In this document: positions 8,547 through 16,586 of the stretch, one piece after another | How positions within the stretch are numbered: position 1 is the stretch's first letter | How the letters are laid out: every line of letters starts with the position of its first letter | Assembly (NCBI RefSeq): GCF_024198175.1 | Contig: NZ_JAJVKV010000004.1 | Span: forward strand, 806,001 to 870,000 | Reading direction: 5' to 3' | Length of the DNA: 64,000 nucleotides | From: Pyxidicoccus xibeiensis | Lineage (GTDB): Bacteria > Myxococcota > Myxococcia > Myxococcales > Myxococcaceae | Notes under the pieces: generated by a model | The model's input: only the letters and a program-made list of their open reading frames with translations | Databases searched by the model: none | Told to the model about the DNA's origin: nothing | Translations under genes and position numbers: made by a program

Positions 8547-9218
8547 ATGGCCCAGAAGACCCCCAAGGCGGAAGGGACGCCGAGCCCGCCGCCCCGCCGC
8601 ACCCAACAGGAACGCCGCGAGACGACGCGGCGCAAGCTGCTGGACGCCACCATCGAGGCGCTGGTGGAGCTGGGACATGCGCGGCTGACGACGGTGGAGG
8701 TGGCGAAGCGGGCAGGCCTGTCGCAGGGGGCGCTCTTCACGCACTTCGACACCAAGGAGGAGCTGCTCGCCGCGGCGGTGGAGCACCTCTTCCCGCGCAT
8801 CATCCAGGACTACCTGGCGGGCGTCGGAGCGCGGCCGTCCAACCGGGACCGCATCGCCGCGGCGGTGGACATGCTATGGGCGGCGTACCAGCGGCCGGAG
8901 CTGCAGGCGGCCATCGAGCTGTACGTGGCGGCGCGCACGGACGCGGAGCTGCGCGCGGCGCTGGCGGCGGTGGACGGGCCGCACCGGGCGAACCTGCACC
9001 GGGTGGCGCGCGAGCTGTTCCCCGAGGTGGCCGCCACGCACCCGGACTTCGACGCCGTGGTGGAGCTGGCGCTGGACGCGGTGCAGGGCGCCGTCGTCGG
9101 CGGCAGCGCGCGTCCGGACGACCCGGCCCACCGCCGCATGCTCGACACCCTGACGCGCGTCATGCGCACCGCGTTCTCACCCACCCCGGAGCGGCCTCGC
9201 CGCCGCTCCCGTCCATAG
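8547..9218 (+). CDS. TetR/AcrR family transcriptional repressor
   Basis: 223 residues. The N-terminal helix-turn-helix region (about residues 20-65) reads RRKLLDATIEALVELGHARL followed by TTVEVAKRAGLSQGALFTHF, the classic TetR pattern including the recognition helix and the TKEELLAAAVEHLF linker. The C-terminal half is an all-helical ligand-binding/dimer domain. It has the palindromic operator at 8498-8525 just upstream and lies 10 bp before the hydroxylase gene, so it most likely represses itself and that gene until a lipid-like or hydrophobic inducer binds. The inducer is unknown. Confidence 0.9.
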   Translation: MAQKTPKAEGTPSPPPRRTQQERRETTRRKLLDATIEALVELGHARLTTVEVAKRAGLSQGALFTHFDTKEELLAAAVEHLFPRIIQDYLAGVGARPSNRDRIAAAVDMLWAAYQRPELQAAIELYVAARTDAELRAALAAVDGPHRANLHRVARELFPEVAATHPDFDAVVELALDAVQGAVVGGSARPDDPAHRRMLDTLTRVMRTAFSPTPERPRRRSRP

Positions 9219-9228
9219 GAGGCATGGC

Positions 9229-10131
9229 ATGGACGCCACGCACATCCCCGACCTCATCACCCCCGCGATTCCCGTCTTCATCATCACGGTCATCGCCGAG
9301 TTCTTCTGGGTGAAGAAGCTGCGTGACGGGGGCCGTCCCCTGATGGGCCACACCTGGAAGGACACGCTGGCCAGCCTCTCCATGGGCCTGGGCAACGCGG
9401 CGCTCACCCTGGGGTGGAAGTTCGTCGCCTTCGCCGGCTACGTCGCGCTCTACGAGCTGACGCCGCTGCGCGTGGGCACGGGCGTGCTCGCCTGGGTGGT
9501 GCTCTTCTTCGCGGAGGACCTCTGCTACTACTGGTTCCACCGCGTCCACCACGAGAGCCGCCTCTTCTGGGCGTCGCACGTGGTGCACCACTCCAGCCAG
9601 CACTACAACCTCTCCACGGCGCTGCGGCAGACTTGGACGCCGCCCACCAGCTGGGTGTTCTGGGCGCCGCTGGCGCTGCTGGGCTTCCACCCGGTGATGA
9701 TTGTCGCGCAGCAGGGCGTCAGCCTGCTCTACCAGTACTGGATTCACACCGAGGCCATCGGCAAGCTGCCGCGCCCGCTGGAGTGGCTGCTGAACACGCC
9801 GTCGCACCACCGCGCGCACCATGCGGCCAACCCGCGCTACCTCGACAAGAACTACGCGGGCATCCTCATCATCTGGGACCGCCTCTTCGGCACCTTCGAG
9901 CCGGAGACGGAGCGGCCGGTGTACGGGCTGACGAAGAACCTGCAGACGCACAACCCGGTGCGCATCGCCTTCCACGAGTTCGCGGCCATCGCTCGCGACG
10001 TGCGCAAGCCGGGCCCGTGGAAGGACAGGCTGGGCTACGTCTTCCGGAACCCGGCGTGGAAGCCGGAGTCGAAGGGGATGTCTTCCTCCTCCGTGCCGCC
10101 AGCCCCGGAGCCGGTGCGGCCGTCGGCCTGA
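9229..10131 (+). CDS. Sterol desaturase / fatty acid hydroxylase family membrane protein
   Basis: 300 residues with at least four hydrophobic helices. The di-iron His clusters of the family are present in order: HRVHH (about residue 104), HVVHHSSQHYN (about 115-125), HTEAIG, and HHRAHHAANPRY (about 185-197). Such enzymes hydroxylate or desaturate lipids or sterols in the membrane using O2. The gene is 10 bp downstream of the TetR gene and likely shares its promoter, which suggests induction by a membrane-active or lipidic signal. The final 97 bp overlap the end of the SPFH gene on the minus strand. Confidence 0.9.
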   Translation: MDATHIPDLITPAIPVFIITVIAEFFWVKKLRDGGRPLMGHTWKDTLASLSMGLGNAALTLGWKFVAFAGYVALYELTPLRVGTGVLAWVVLFFAEDLCYYWFHRVHHESRLFWASHVVHHSSQHYNLSTALRQTWTPPTSWVFWAPLALLGFHPVMIVAQQGVSLLYQYWIHTEAIGKLPRPLEWLLNTPSHHRAHHAANPRYLDKNYAGILIIWDRLFGTFEPETERPVYGLTKNLQTHNPVRIAFHEFAAIARDVRKPGPWKDRLGYVFRNPAWKPESKGMSSSSVPPAPEPVRPSA

Positions 10132-10997
10132 GGCTTGTCCAGCTTCCGGCGGAAGGAGGCCTCCAGCTCGGCGGCCTTCGCGCGCACCGCCTCCACCTGG
10201 GCATCCACCGCTGACAATGGAGGAGGGGGCTTGCCGGTGAGCGCGGCCGCCTCCTGCCTCACCCGGGCCCTGTCCTGTTCGAGTCGGAGTTGTTCCACTT
10301 CCGCGTCGAGCTGGATGCGCGCCGTCCGCATCCGTGCCTCCGCCTCGCGCTCGGCTCGCGCTACCTGGAGGTGCGTGGTGAGCTCGGCGATGACGCGGAG
10401 GCCCATGGCGTCGAGGATGTTGCTGCTGTCGTAGAAGGACAGGGGCGTCTCCGAGAGCTGCTCCACCTGGAGACTCTCGAGGGTGAAGCCCGACAGGTCC
10501 CTGCCCACGACCTGGACGACCTGGTCCCGGACCTCGTCGAGCTTCTGGAGGCACTCCGCGAAGTCGAAGCTCCGGAAGACGATGCGGAAGGCCTCGATGA
10601 ACTGCGCCTCGAACACCTGCCGCAGCACGTGGGGAGTCGTCGCCCTGGCCCCCAGGGTGGACATGAGCTTCTCCACGTCCCCGGCGGTCTGGTTGACGCG
10701 CAGGAGGACGCGCGCACGCACGTCGGCCCGGAGGTTGTTCTTGCACTGCACCGACTGGGCTCCCGTCAGCGTCAGCGTGAGCACCTGGGTGGACAGGTCC
10801 AGCACCTCCGCCTGGTGGACGAAGGGCAGCACCACCGCGCCCCTGCGGAGGTGGACGCGCATCCCGGACGGGCCGTTCACCACCAGGGCCTGGTGCGGAC
10901 CGACGCGCCGGTAGCACTTCCAGAAGAAGAGCCCACCCATGAACAGCAGCAACAGGAGCGTGACGCAGGCCACCAGCACAGGGAGCAGTGATTCCAT
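10035..10997 (-). CDS. SPFH/Band-7 (flotillin-like) membrane protein
   Basis: 320 residues from ATG at 10997. One N-terminal transmembrane helix (residues 4-26, LLPVLVACVTLLLLLFMGG) is followed by YRRVGPHQALVVNG, the typical start of an SPFH domain, and strand-rich repeats (LDLSTQVLTLTLTGAQSVQC, ADVRARVLLRVN). Residues about 210-290 form a charged helical segment (HLQVARAEREAEARMR) as in flotillins. These proteins assemble into membrane scaffolds. Upstream lies a 399-bp region shared with pgi that contains two 38-bp repeats. The C-terminal 32 codons overlap the hydroxylase gene. Confidence 0.8.
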   Translation of the reverse strand: MESLLPVLVACVTLLLLLFMGGLFFWKCYRRVGPHQALVVNGPSGMRVHLRRGAVVLPFVHQAEVLDLSTQVLTLTLTGAQSVQCKNNLRADVRARVLLRVNQTAGDVEKLMSTLGARATTPHVLRQVFEAQFIEAFRIVFRSFDFAECLQKLDEVRDQVVQVVGRDLSGFTLESLQVEQLSETPLSFYDSSNILDAMGLRVIAELTTHLQVARAEREAEARMRTARIQLDAEVEQLRLEQDRARVRQEAAALTGKPPPPLSAVDAQVEAVRAKAAELEASFRRKLDKPQADGRTGSGAGGTEEEDIPFDSGFHAGFRKT

Positions 10998-11071
10998 GGC
11001 GCCAATCCTACCGGGTTCGGTGGCGGAGCTCATTCCGGGCTCCCGACGGGGCGCCGCCGGGCGCGGCCGCC

Positions 11072-11109
11072 CCGAACCTGTCCGACTGTCCGACAGGTTC
11101 GCGCCATGC
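11072..11109. repeat. 38-bp repeat, copy 1 (hyphenated dyad)
   Basis: Identical over 38 bp to the segment at 11149-11186, offset 77 bp. Its core is a dyad with perfect 10-bp arms CGAACCTGTC and GACAGGTTCG around a 9-bp centre (11073-11101). It may be a REP-like element, a paired operator, or a stem-loop in RNA. Confidence 0.85.
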
Positions 11110-11148
11110 GCCGCTGGCGGGCCGGGGCCCCCTCTGGGTGAGGTTGCT

Positions 11149-11186
11149 CCGAACCTGTCCGACTGTCCGACAGGTTCGCGCCATGC
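11149..11186. repeat. 38-bp repeat, copy 2 (hyphenated dyad)
   Basis: Second identical copy of the element at 11072-11109, with the same 10-bp arms at 11150-11178. The two copies have the same orientation. The sequences between and around them are unrelated, so only the 38-bp unit is conserved. Confidence 0.85.
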
Positions 11187-11337
11187 CCGGACGATAAGGG
11201 TGAGCGGGAAACGCCGTGGCTCACACGCGCCGTCATGGCCGGGCCGAGGTGTTGAGCACTGGGCCTCCGCCTGTACCGGGAGGAGTCGTTGCCCTCGCGA
11301 GCGGCTTCCCACCCGAATGCGGAGGCGCTAAGCCACA

Positions 11338-11374
11338 GCGCACTATTGAGTGCGCATCTTGCACTTCCGAGTGC
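11338..11374. promoter_or_regulatory. Two GCACT-N4-AGTGC dyads 21 bp apart, upstream of pgi
   Basis: Site 1 is GCGCACT-ATTG-AGTGCGC (11338-11355); site 2 is GCACT-TCCG-AGTGC (11361-11374). Their centres are 21 bp apart, two turns of B-DNA, so a dimeric regulator could bind both on one face. They end 22 bp before the pgi ATG, where they would overlap the promoter or leader. The regulator is unknown. Confidence 0.65.
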
Positions 11375-11396
11375 GTCCCGACGAGGAGGAGAAGCC

Positions 11397-12986
11397 ATGA
11401 CCGAGCGTGAGCTGTGGGAGCGGTACCAGCGGTACCTGTGTGTCGTCCCGTCCGTGGGGTTCACGCTCGACGTCTCGCGCATGCAGTTCCCGGCGGACTT
11501 CCTGGAGCGGATGCGCCCGCGCGCGGAGGAGGCCTTCTCGAAGATGGAGGCGCTGGAGAAGGGCGCCATCGCCAACCCGGACGAGAAGCGCATGGTGGGC
11601 CACTACTGGCTGCGCGCGCCGGAGCTGGCGCCGGACGCCGGGCTCAAGAAGGAAATCACCGACACGGTGGCGGCCATCCACGCCTTCGCGAAGGACGTGC
11701 ACGGCGGCACGGTGAAGCCGCAGAAGGCGGCGCGCTTCACGCAGCTCTTGCTAGTGGGTATCGGCGGCTCGGCGCTGGGGCCGCAGCTGGTGGCGGACGC
11801 GCTGGGCACCGCGAAGGACGCGATGCAGGTGCACTTCCTCGACAACACCGACCCGGACGGCATCGACCGGGTGGTGGCGCAGCTCGGTGAGCGGCTGGCG
11901 GAGACGCTCACGCTGGTCATCAGCAAGTCGGGCGGCACCAAGGAGACGCGCAACGGCATGCTGGAGACGGAGCATGCGTACCAGGCGAAGGGCCTGGACT
12001 TCAGCAAGCACGCGGTGGCCGTCACGGGTGCCGGCAGCGAGCTGGACAACCACGCGCGCAAGCAGGGCTGGCTGCGCACCTTCCCCATGTGGGACTGGGT
12101 TGGCGGGCGCACCTCGGTGATGTCGGCGGTGGGCCTGCTTCCGGCGAAGCTGCAGGGGCTGGACATCGACGGGCTGCTGGAGGGCGCGCGGGAGATGGAC
12201 GCGGCGACCCGGCAGCGGGACGTGCTGAAGAACCCGGCCACGCTGCTGGCGCTGATGTGGCACCAGGCGGGTGGCGGCCGGGGCACCAAGGACATGGTCA
12301 TCCTGCCGTACAAGGACCGGCTGCTGCTGATGTCGCGCTACCTCCAGCAGCTCGTCATGGAGTCGCTGGGCAAGGAGCTGGACCTGGACGGCAAGGTGGT
12401 GAACCAGGGCATCGCCGTCTACGGGAACAAGGGCTCCACGGACCAGCATGCGTACGTGCAGCAACTGCGTGAGGGTGTGCTCAACTTCTTCGTCACCTTC
12501 ATCGAGGTGCTGAAGGACCGCCAGGACGCGCCCTTCGAAGTGGAGCCCGGCGTCACCAGCGGCGACTACCTGACGGGCTTCCTGCTGGGCACGCGGCGCG
12601 CGCTCTACGAGAAGGGCCGCGAGTCCCTGACGCTCACCGTGCCGGACGTGAGCGCGCGCACGGTGGGGGCGTTGATTGCGCTCTACGAGCGCGCGGTGGG
12701 GCTCTACGCCAGCCTCGTGCACATCAACGCGTACCACCAGCCGGGCGTGGAGGCGGGCAAGAAGGCCGCGGGCGTGGTGCTGGAGCTGCAGCGCAAGGTG
12801 ATGGCGCGGCTGAAGGAGGCACGCTCGGAGGCACGTTCCGCCGAGCAGCTCGCGGCGGACATCGGCGCGCCGGACGAAGCGGAGACGGTGTTCAAGGTGT
12901 TGGAGCACCTGGCCGCCAACCCGGGCCGGGGCGTGCAGCGCACGGGCGGGCCCGGCCCGGCGGAGGCGCGCTTCCGCGCGCAGTGA
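11397..12986 (+). CDS. pgi: Glucose-6-phosphate isomerase
   Basis: 529 residues from ATG at 11397, with GAGGAGGAG as a strong ribosome binding site. It converts glucose-6-phosphate and fructose-6-phosphate in glycolysis/gluconeogenesis. Landmarks include [26 protein letters not shown] (the sugar-phosphate-binding SIS motif), [15 protein letters not shown] (PGI signature-like), the catalytic-Glu region near [20 protein letters not shown], and a C-terminal [17 protein letters not shown]. Length and order match bacterial Pgi. A Pro/Ala-rich end of about 20 residues looks disordered. It has its own strong terminator at 12990-13027 and an unusual upstream region with paired dyads. Confidence 0.95.
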   Translation: MTERELWERYQRYLCVVPSVGFTLDVSRMQFPADFLERMRPRAEEAFSKMEALEKGAIANPDEKRMVGHYWLRAPELAPDAGLKKEITDTVAAIHAFAKDVHGGTVKPQKAARFTQLLLVGIGGSALGPQLVADALGTAKDAMQVHFLDNTDPDGIDRVVAQLGERLAETLTLVISKSGGTKETRNGMLETEHAYQAKGLDFSKHAVAVTGAGSELDNHARKQGWLRTFPMWDWVGGRTSVMSAVGLLPAKLQGLDIDGLLEGAREMDAATRQRDVLKNPATLLALMWHQAGGGRGTKDMVILPYKDRLLLMSRYLQQLVMESLGKELDLDGKVVNQGIAVYGNKGSTDQHAYVQQLREGVLNFFVTFIEVLKDRQDAPFEVEPGVTSGDYLTGFLLGTRRALYEKGRESLTLTVPDVSARTVGALIALYERAVGLYASLVHINAYHQPGVEAGKKAAGVVLELQRKVMARLKEARSEARSAEQLAADIGAPDEAETVFKVLEHLAANPGRGVQRTGGPGPAEARFRAQ

Positions 12987-12989
12987 TGT

Positions 12990-13027
12990 CGGGTGCCCGG
13001 CGCCGTCAATCGGCGCTGGGCACCTTT
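12990..13027 (+). terminator. Rho-independent-type terminator after pgi
   Basis: A long stem begins 6 bp after the stop: GGTGCCC (12992-12998) pairs with GGGCACC (13018-13024) and GCGCCG (13000-13005) with CGGCGC (13011-13016), joined by a G-T wobble, with a TCAAT loop, followed by TTT. Confidence 0.75.
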
Positions 13028-13126
13028 CAGGCGGAACAGCTCCGTCCTTGCCCGTAGACAAGAGCTGGTTCCGCGCACCGACTGTCGGCGCGAGTCCCTG
13101 CCAGAGTGGAACAGTTCCGCGGGGGG

Positions 13127-14029
13127 CTACTCCGTCGCCCCCGCCGTGCCGGCAAGCCCCGCCCGCTCCCGCTTGCACAGCTCCGCCACCCAGTCGGACA
13201 CGGCGCGCACGCGCGGGGTGCGCTGCAGGTCCTTGTGCACCACCAGCCAGAGCGAGCGCTTCGCCAGGACGCCCGCGCCCACGCGCGTCAGCCGGGAGTC
13301 CCGCTCACCACTGAGGCACGGGAGCAGCGCGACGCCGAGCCCGGCCGCCGCTGCCTCGCGCAGCACGGGAGAGCTGTTGCTCAGCAGCAGCCGGCGCGCG
13401 CCCGCGGTCAGCCGATTCAGCTCGTCCGACTCGGCCCCGGACGTGAGGCCCGCGCGGTAGGCGAGCACGGCGTGCCCGTGGAAGTCTCCGGGCCGGGGCG
13501 CGCCTCGCCGGCGGAGGTAGCCGCGCGACGCGTACATGGCGAAGGCCATCTCCGCCACCTTGCGAACCACCAGCGCGTCTCCCCGGGGCGGCGCCAGTCG
13601 CAGCGCGAGGTCCGCGTCGCCGCGCTGGAGGTCCGCCACCTCGGAGCCCACCACCAGCTCCACGTCCAGCCCGGGGTGGCGCGCGTGCAGGTCCGCCAGG
13701 CCCGGGGCCAGCAGCGCGTGGCCGAGGTACTCGGTGGCACTGAGCCGCACGGTGCCCACGGTGCGGGCATCCGCCGCCACCGTGGCGTGGAGCGCGCGCA
13801 GCGAGTCCTCCATCTGCCGCGCCCGAGCGACGACCGCCTCCGCGCCCTCCGTGAGCGCCAGCGTGCGCGCGCCTCGCAGCACCAGCCGGGTACCGAGCGC
13901 CTTCTCCAGCGCCTCCAGCCGCCGTCCCACCGTGGTGGCATCCACGCGCAGCTCGCGGGCCGCCCCCGCCAGCGAGCCCTGGCGCGCCACCGCGAGCAGG
14001 TACCGCAAGTCGTCCCATCGCATATCCAT
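13127..14029 (-). CDS. LysR family transcriptional regulator
   Basis: 300 residues from ATG at 14029 (a second ATG lies two codons on). Residues 5-60 form the LysR winged HTH (WDDLRYLLAVARQGSLAGAA, then ATTVGRRLEALEKALGTRL). The effector domain follows, with GTVRLSATEYLGHALLAPGL at the expected start and GLGVALLPCL at about residue 245. The WDDLRYLLAV opening is typical of the group that acts as repressors or activators of an adjacent divergent gene. It is divergent from the alpha/beta hydrolase at 14113, with two TGCA-N4-TGCA sites in between. Confidence 0.9.
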   Translation of the reverse strand: MDMRWDDLRYLLAVARQGSLAGAARELRVDATTVGRRLEALEKALGTRLVLRGARTLALTEGAEAVVARARQMEDSLRALHATVAADARTVGTVRLSATEYLGHALLAPGLADLHARHPGLDVELVVGSEVADLQRGDADLALRLAPPRGDALVVRKVAEMAFAMYASRGYLRRRGAPRPGDFHGHAVLAYRAGLTSGAESDELNRLTAGARRLLLSNSSPVLREAAAAGLGVALLPCLSGERDSRLTRVGAGVLAKRSLWLVVHKDLQRTPRVRAVSDWVAELCKRERAGLAGTAGATE

Positions 14030-14031
14030 GC

Positions 14032-14066
14032 CTGCAATGGTGCAGCAAAAGCCTGCATCCGTGCAG
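14032..14066. promoter_or_regulatory. Paired CTGCA-N4-TGCAG sites between LysR and hydrolase genes
   Basis: CTGCA-ATGG-TGCAG (14032-14045) and CTGCA-TCCG-TGCAG (14053-14066) are perfect 5-bp-arm dyads with centres 21 bp apart. They start 3 bp upstream of the LysR ATG and end 47 bp before the hydrolase ATG. This is the expected place for a LysR regulatory plus activation site pair. Confidence 0.7.
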
Positions 14067-14112
14067 TCCTCCCGGCGATATCTCCGAGCCGAACGCGACA
14101 GGAGGACGGAAC

Positions 14113-15075
14113 ATGACTCAGGCAACGGTGCTGGAGCAGGGACTGGGCCCGGCAGTGCGGAGCATGGCGTCGGACGAAGGCGCCATCCGCGTGGACACGG
14201 GCCCGGGCGTCCCCTTCCCCATCCGGGCACGTGACGGCTACACGCTGTCGGGCACGCTCTACCCCCACTCGGGCACGGAGCTGGGCGGCGTGGTGCTGGT
14301 GAGCGCCGCCGTCGGAGCGCGGCAGAGGTACTACGGGCGCTTCGCGGCGTGGCTGGCCGGGAGAGGCCTGCCCACCGTCACCTATGACTACCGGGGCATC
14401 GGAGGCTCACGTCCCGAATCGCTCACGGGCTTCGGGGCGCAGTTTCAGGACTGGGGAGCGCTGGACCTGGCGGGCGCCATCGCCACGGTGCGCGAGCGCT
14501 TCCCGGGGCGCCGGGTGCTGGTGGTGGGGCACAGCGCGGGCGGTCAGCTGCTCGGGCTCGCGGACAATGCGCGCGAGGTGTCGGCACTGCTCACGGTGAC
14601 GTCAGGCTCGGGGTACTACCGGCTGTTCCCGCAGCGGCTGCGCATGGCCCTCAACTGGCGCGTGCTGGCGCCGGTGCTGGTGAAGTCCTTCGGGAAGCTG
14701 CCCGGCTGGGCAGGCACGGGGGAGGACCTGCCCGCGGGCGTGGCCGAGCAGTGGGCGCGCTGGTGCCTGACCCCGGACTACCTGCTGAGCGAGGGAGGCG
14801 AGGCGCGCCGCGAGGCCTACGCCTCACTGGACCTGCCGCTGCGGGCCTACAGCTTCACGGACGACCCCATCGGGTCGCCAGAGGCGGTGCGCGCCCTGCT
14901 GTCCATCTACGCGGACGCCGCGGTGGAGCACCGCCTGCTGTCACCCGAGCAGTTGGGGCAGCCCATCGGCCACTTCGGGTTCTTCCGTGAGAGCTTCCGC
15001 GACACCTTGTGGGCAGACGCCGCGGACTGGCTCGCGGACAAGGCGCTGTCGCCCAGGTACGCGCAGAGCGCCTGA
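14113..15075 (+). CDS. Alpha/beta hydrolase family protein
   Basis: 320 residues. The nucleophile elbow GHSAGG lies at about residues 138-143 in the context RRVLVVGHSAGGQLLGLAD; an oxyanion-side segment VVLVSAAVGARQRYYG and the strand VTYDYRGIGGS are typical of the fold, and GHFGFF near residue 290 probably supplies the catalytic His. It is cytoplasmic (no signal peptide). The class acts on esters or related bonds; the substrate is unknown. It is probably controlled by the divergent LysR regulator. Confidence 0.85.
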   Translation: MTQATVLEQGLGPAVRSMASDEGAIRVDTGPGVPFPIRARDGYTLSGTLYPHSGTELGGVVLVSAAVGARQRYYGRFAAWLAGRGLPTVTYDYRGIGGSRPESLTGFGAQFQDWGALDLAGAIATVRERFPGRRVLVVGHSAGGQLLGLADNAREVSALLTVTSGSGYYRLFPQRLRMALNWRVLAPVLVKSFGKLPGWAGTGEDLPAGVAEQWARWCLTPDYLLSEGGEARREAYASLDLPLRAYSFTDDPIGSPEAVRALLSIYADAAVEHRLLSPEQLGQPIGHFGFFRESFRDTLWADAADWLADKALSPRYAQSA

Positions 15076-15168
15076 GGACACCGCGAGACGTTCACTCCCA
15101 CCCGGGGCCCGGCGAGCGCCCCACCTCCGAGCGCCCGCCTCCAGGCCAAAGAGGTAGAACCCGGGTCC

Positions 15169-15939
15169 ATGGACCTGGAGCTCAGAGGAAAAGCGGCCCT
15201 CGTCACCGGCAGCAGCCGAGGCATCGGCCGGGCCATCGCCACGGCCCTCGTACGCGAGGGCGCACGCGTCTGCCTCACCGCGCGCGGCGCGGAAGGCCTC
15301 GAAGCCACGGCCACGGAGCTGCGCGCCCTGGGCGCACAGGTCGTCACCGTGGTGACGGACGTGGCCACGCAGGCCGGTGCGGTGGAGGCGGTGGACGCGG
15401 CGGTGCGTGCCTTCGGCACGCTGGACATCCTCGTCAACAACGTGGGCGGCAGCGGCGGCGCGGGCGCCTTCGACGCGGCCACCGTGGCGCAGTGGGCCTC
15501 CGTCTTGGACCGCAACCTCATGTCCGCCGTGTGGTGCAGCCAGCGCGCGGTGGAGGTCATGCGCGAGCGGGGCGGCGGCTGCATCGTCCACATCAACTCC
15601 ATCTACGGCCGCGAGTACGCCACCAGCGCGCCCTACACCACCGCGAAGGCGGGCCTCACCGCGCTCACCAAGGAGATGGCGGTGGACCTCGCCCGCCACC
15701 GCATCCGCGTCAACGGCGTGGCGCCGGGCTCCATCCTCTTCCCCGGCGGAAGCTGGGACAAGCGCCGCCAGGCGGACCCGGAGAAGGTGGCGAAGCTCGT
15801 CCGCGACGAGCTGCCCTGGGGCCGCTTCGGCGCGCCAGAGGAGGTCGCCGACGTGGTGGCCTTCCTCTGCTCCGAGCGCGCCCGCTGGGTGACGGGGGCC
15901 ACCCTGCCGGTGGATGGAGGACAGGGCCGTGCCTTCTGA
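15169..15939 (+). CDS. Short-chain dehydrogenase/reductase (3-oxoacyl-ACP reductase-like)
   Basis: 256 residues from ATG at 15169 with AAAGAGG upstream. It is a classical SDR: NAD(P)-binding TGSSRGIG at residues 12-19, DVA, the NNVGGSGG segment, catalytic Ser in HINSIYG, and YTTAK for the Tyr/Lys pair. RINVNG-like RIRVNGVAPG and the C-terminal TGATLPVDGGQG complete the pattern of FabG-like reductases. It follows the hydrolase by 93 bp on the same strand, so it may belong to the same transcript. Substrate specificity cannot be assigned. Confidence 0.9.
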   Translation: MDLELRGKAALVTGSSRGIGRAIATALVREGARVCLTARGAEGLEATATELRALGAQVVTVVTDVATQAGAVEAVDAAVRAFGTLDILVNNVGGSGGAGAFDAATVAQWASVLDRNLMSAVWCSQRAVEVMRERGGGCIVHINSIYGREYATSAPYTTAKAGLTALTKEMAVDLARHRIRVNGVAPGSILFPGGSWDKRRQADPEKVAKLVRDELPWGRFGAPEEVADVVAFLCSERARWVTGATLPVDGGQGRAF

Positions 15940-15980
15940 CGGGAAGCCCACGCGGCCCCCACGGCGCGCTCCGCGGCTCC

Positions 15981-16535
15981 ATGGTATGCAGCGCCTCGCA
16001 TGAGAGCGCACGCGTGCTGAAGCTCTACAAGAAGGAAGGCGACAGCCTCCACTACTGGGAAGCCTGGGTGCACGAGGGCAAGCTCACCGTGCACTGGGGC
16101 ATCGTGGGCCAGCCGGGCGAGGACCGCGAGCAGCCCGTGCCGCCGGACGAGGACCCGGACATGGCCGTCGCCGAGGCCGCCGGGCCCCTGGTGGACCAGG
16201 GCTACGACGAGCCCGAGCCGGACGCGATGACGGCGCTCATCGTCCAGTACACCGTGGAGGGCAAGGGCTCCGGCCACGACCTGGAGAAGCGCGTGGCCGT
16301 GGAGGAGCTGCTCACCGACATGCTCGGGTGGACGGGCAACGGCGAAGTCGAGGGAGGCGAGCTGCGCGAAGGCCTCCTGCGCGTCCACTGCCGGGTGATG
16401 GAGCCCAACGCCGCCGTGCGCACCGTGGTGGAGTCACTGGACTCGGAGGACCTGCTCGAGGGCGCTTCCATCCTCCTGGCGGAAGGCGACGAGGAGCCCG
16501 AGGCCGTCTGGCCTCCCCAGGACTCCAAGCCCTGA
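15981..16535 (+). CDS. WGR-domain-like protein
   Basis: 184 residues. The start is uncertain: ATG at 15981 is used here, GTG at 16014 is an alternative. Residues about 14-50 (LKLYKKEGDSLHYWEAWVH then LTVHWGIVGQPGEDREQ) match the WGR pattern of an aromatic-rich strand followed by WGxxGxxG, a nucleic-acid-binding fold found in PARPs and MolR-like proteins; here Arg of WGR is Ile. The rest is acidic, with DLEKRVAVEELLTDMLGWTGNG and RVHCRVMEPNAAVRTVVESL, possibly a ferredoxin-like fold. The function is unknown. It is convergent with DoxX. Confidence 0.6.
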   Translation: MVCSASHESARVLKLYKKEGDSLHYWEAWVHEGKLTVHWGIVGQPGEDREQPVPPDEDPDMAVAEAAGPLVDQGYDEPEPDAMTALIVQYTVEGKGSGHDLEKRVAVEELLTDMLGWTGNGEVEGGELREGLLRVHCRVMEPNAAVRTVVESLDSEDLLEGASILLAEGDEEPEAVWPPQDSKP

Positions 16536-16543
16536 GGCCCGGC

Positions 16544-16578
16544 TCCCGAAGGCCCGGGCGACGGCCCGAGCCTCGGGA
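16544..16578. terminator. Possible bidirectional terminator between convergent genes
   Basis: TCCCGA (16544-16549) pairs with TCGGGA (16573-16578) and GGC (16551-16553) with GCC (16570-16572) across a one-base bulge, with further G/C pairing inside. It sits in the 51-bp gap between convergent genes. No T-run is present, so the call is weak. Confidence 0.35.
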
Positions 16579-16586
16579 CAGACGAC

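Larger units (their letters stand above)
10998..11396. other. 399-bp non-coding divergent region rich in dyads
   Basis: Lies between the SPFH gene (minus) and pgi (plus). It holds two identical 38-bp dyad repeats on the SPFH side and two related short dyads next to pgi, all listed separately. I see no convincing ORF or RNA gene here. Confidence 0.6.
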
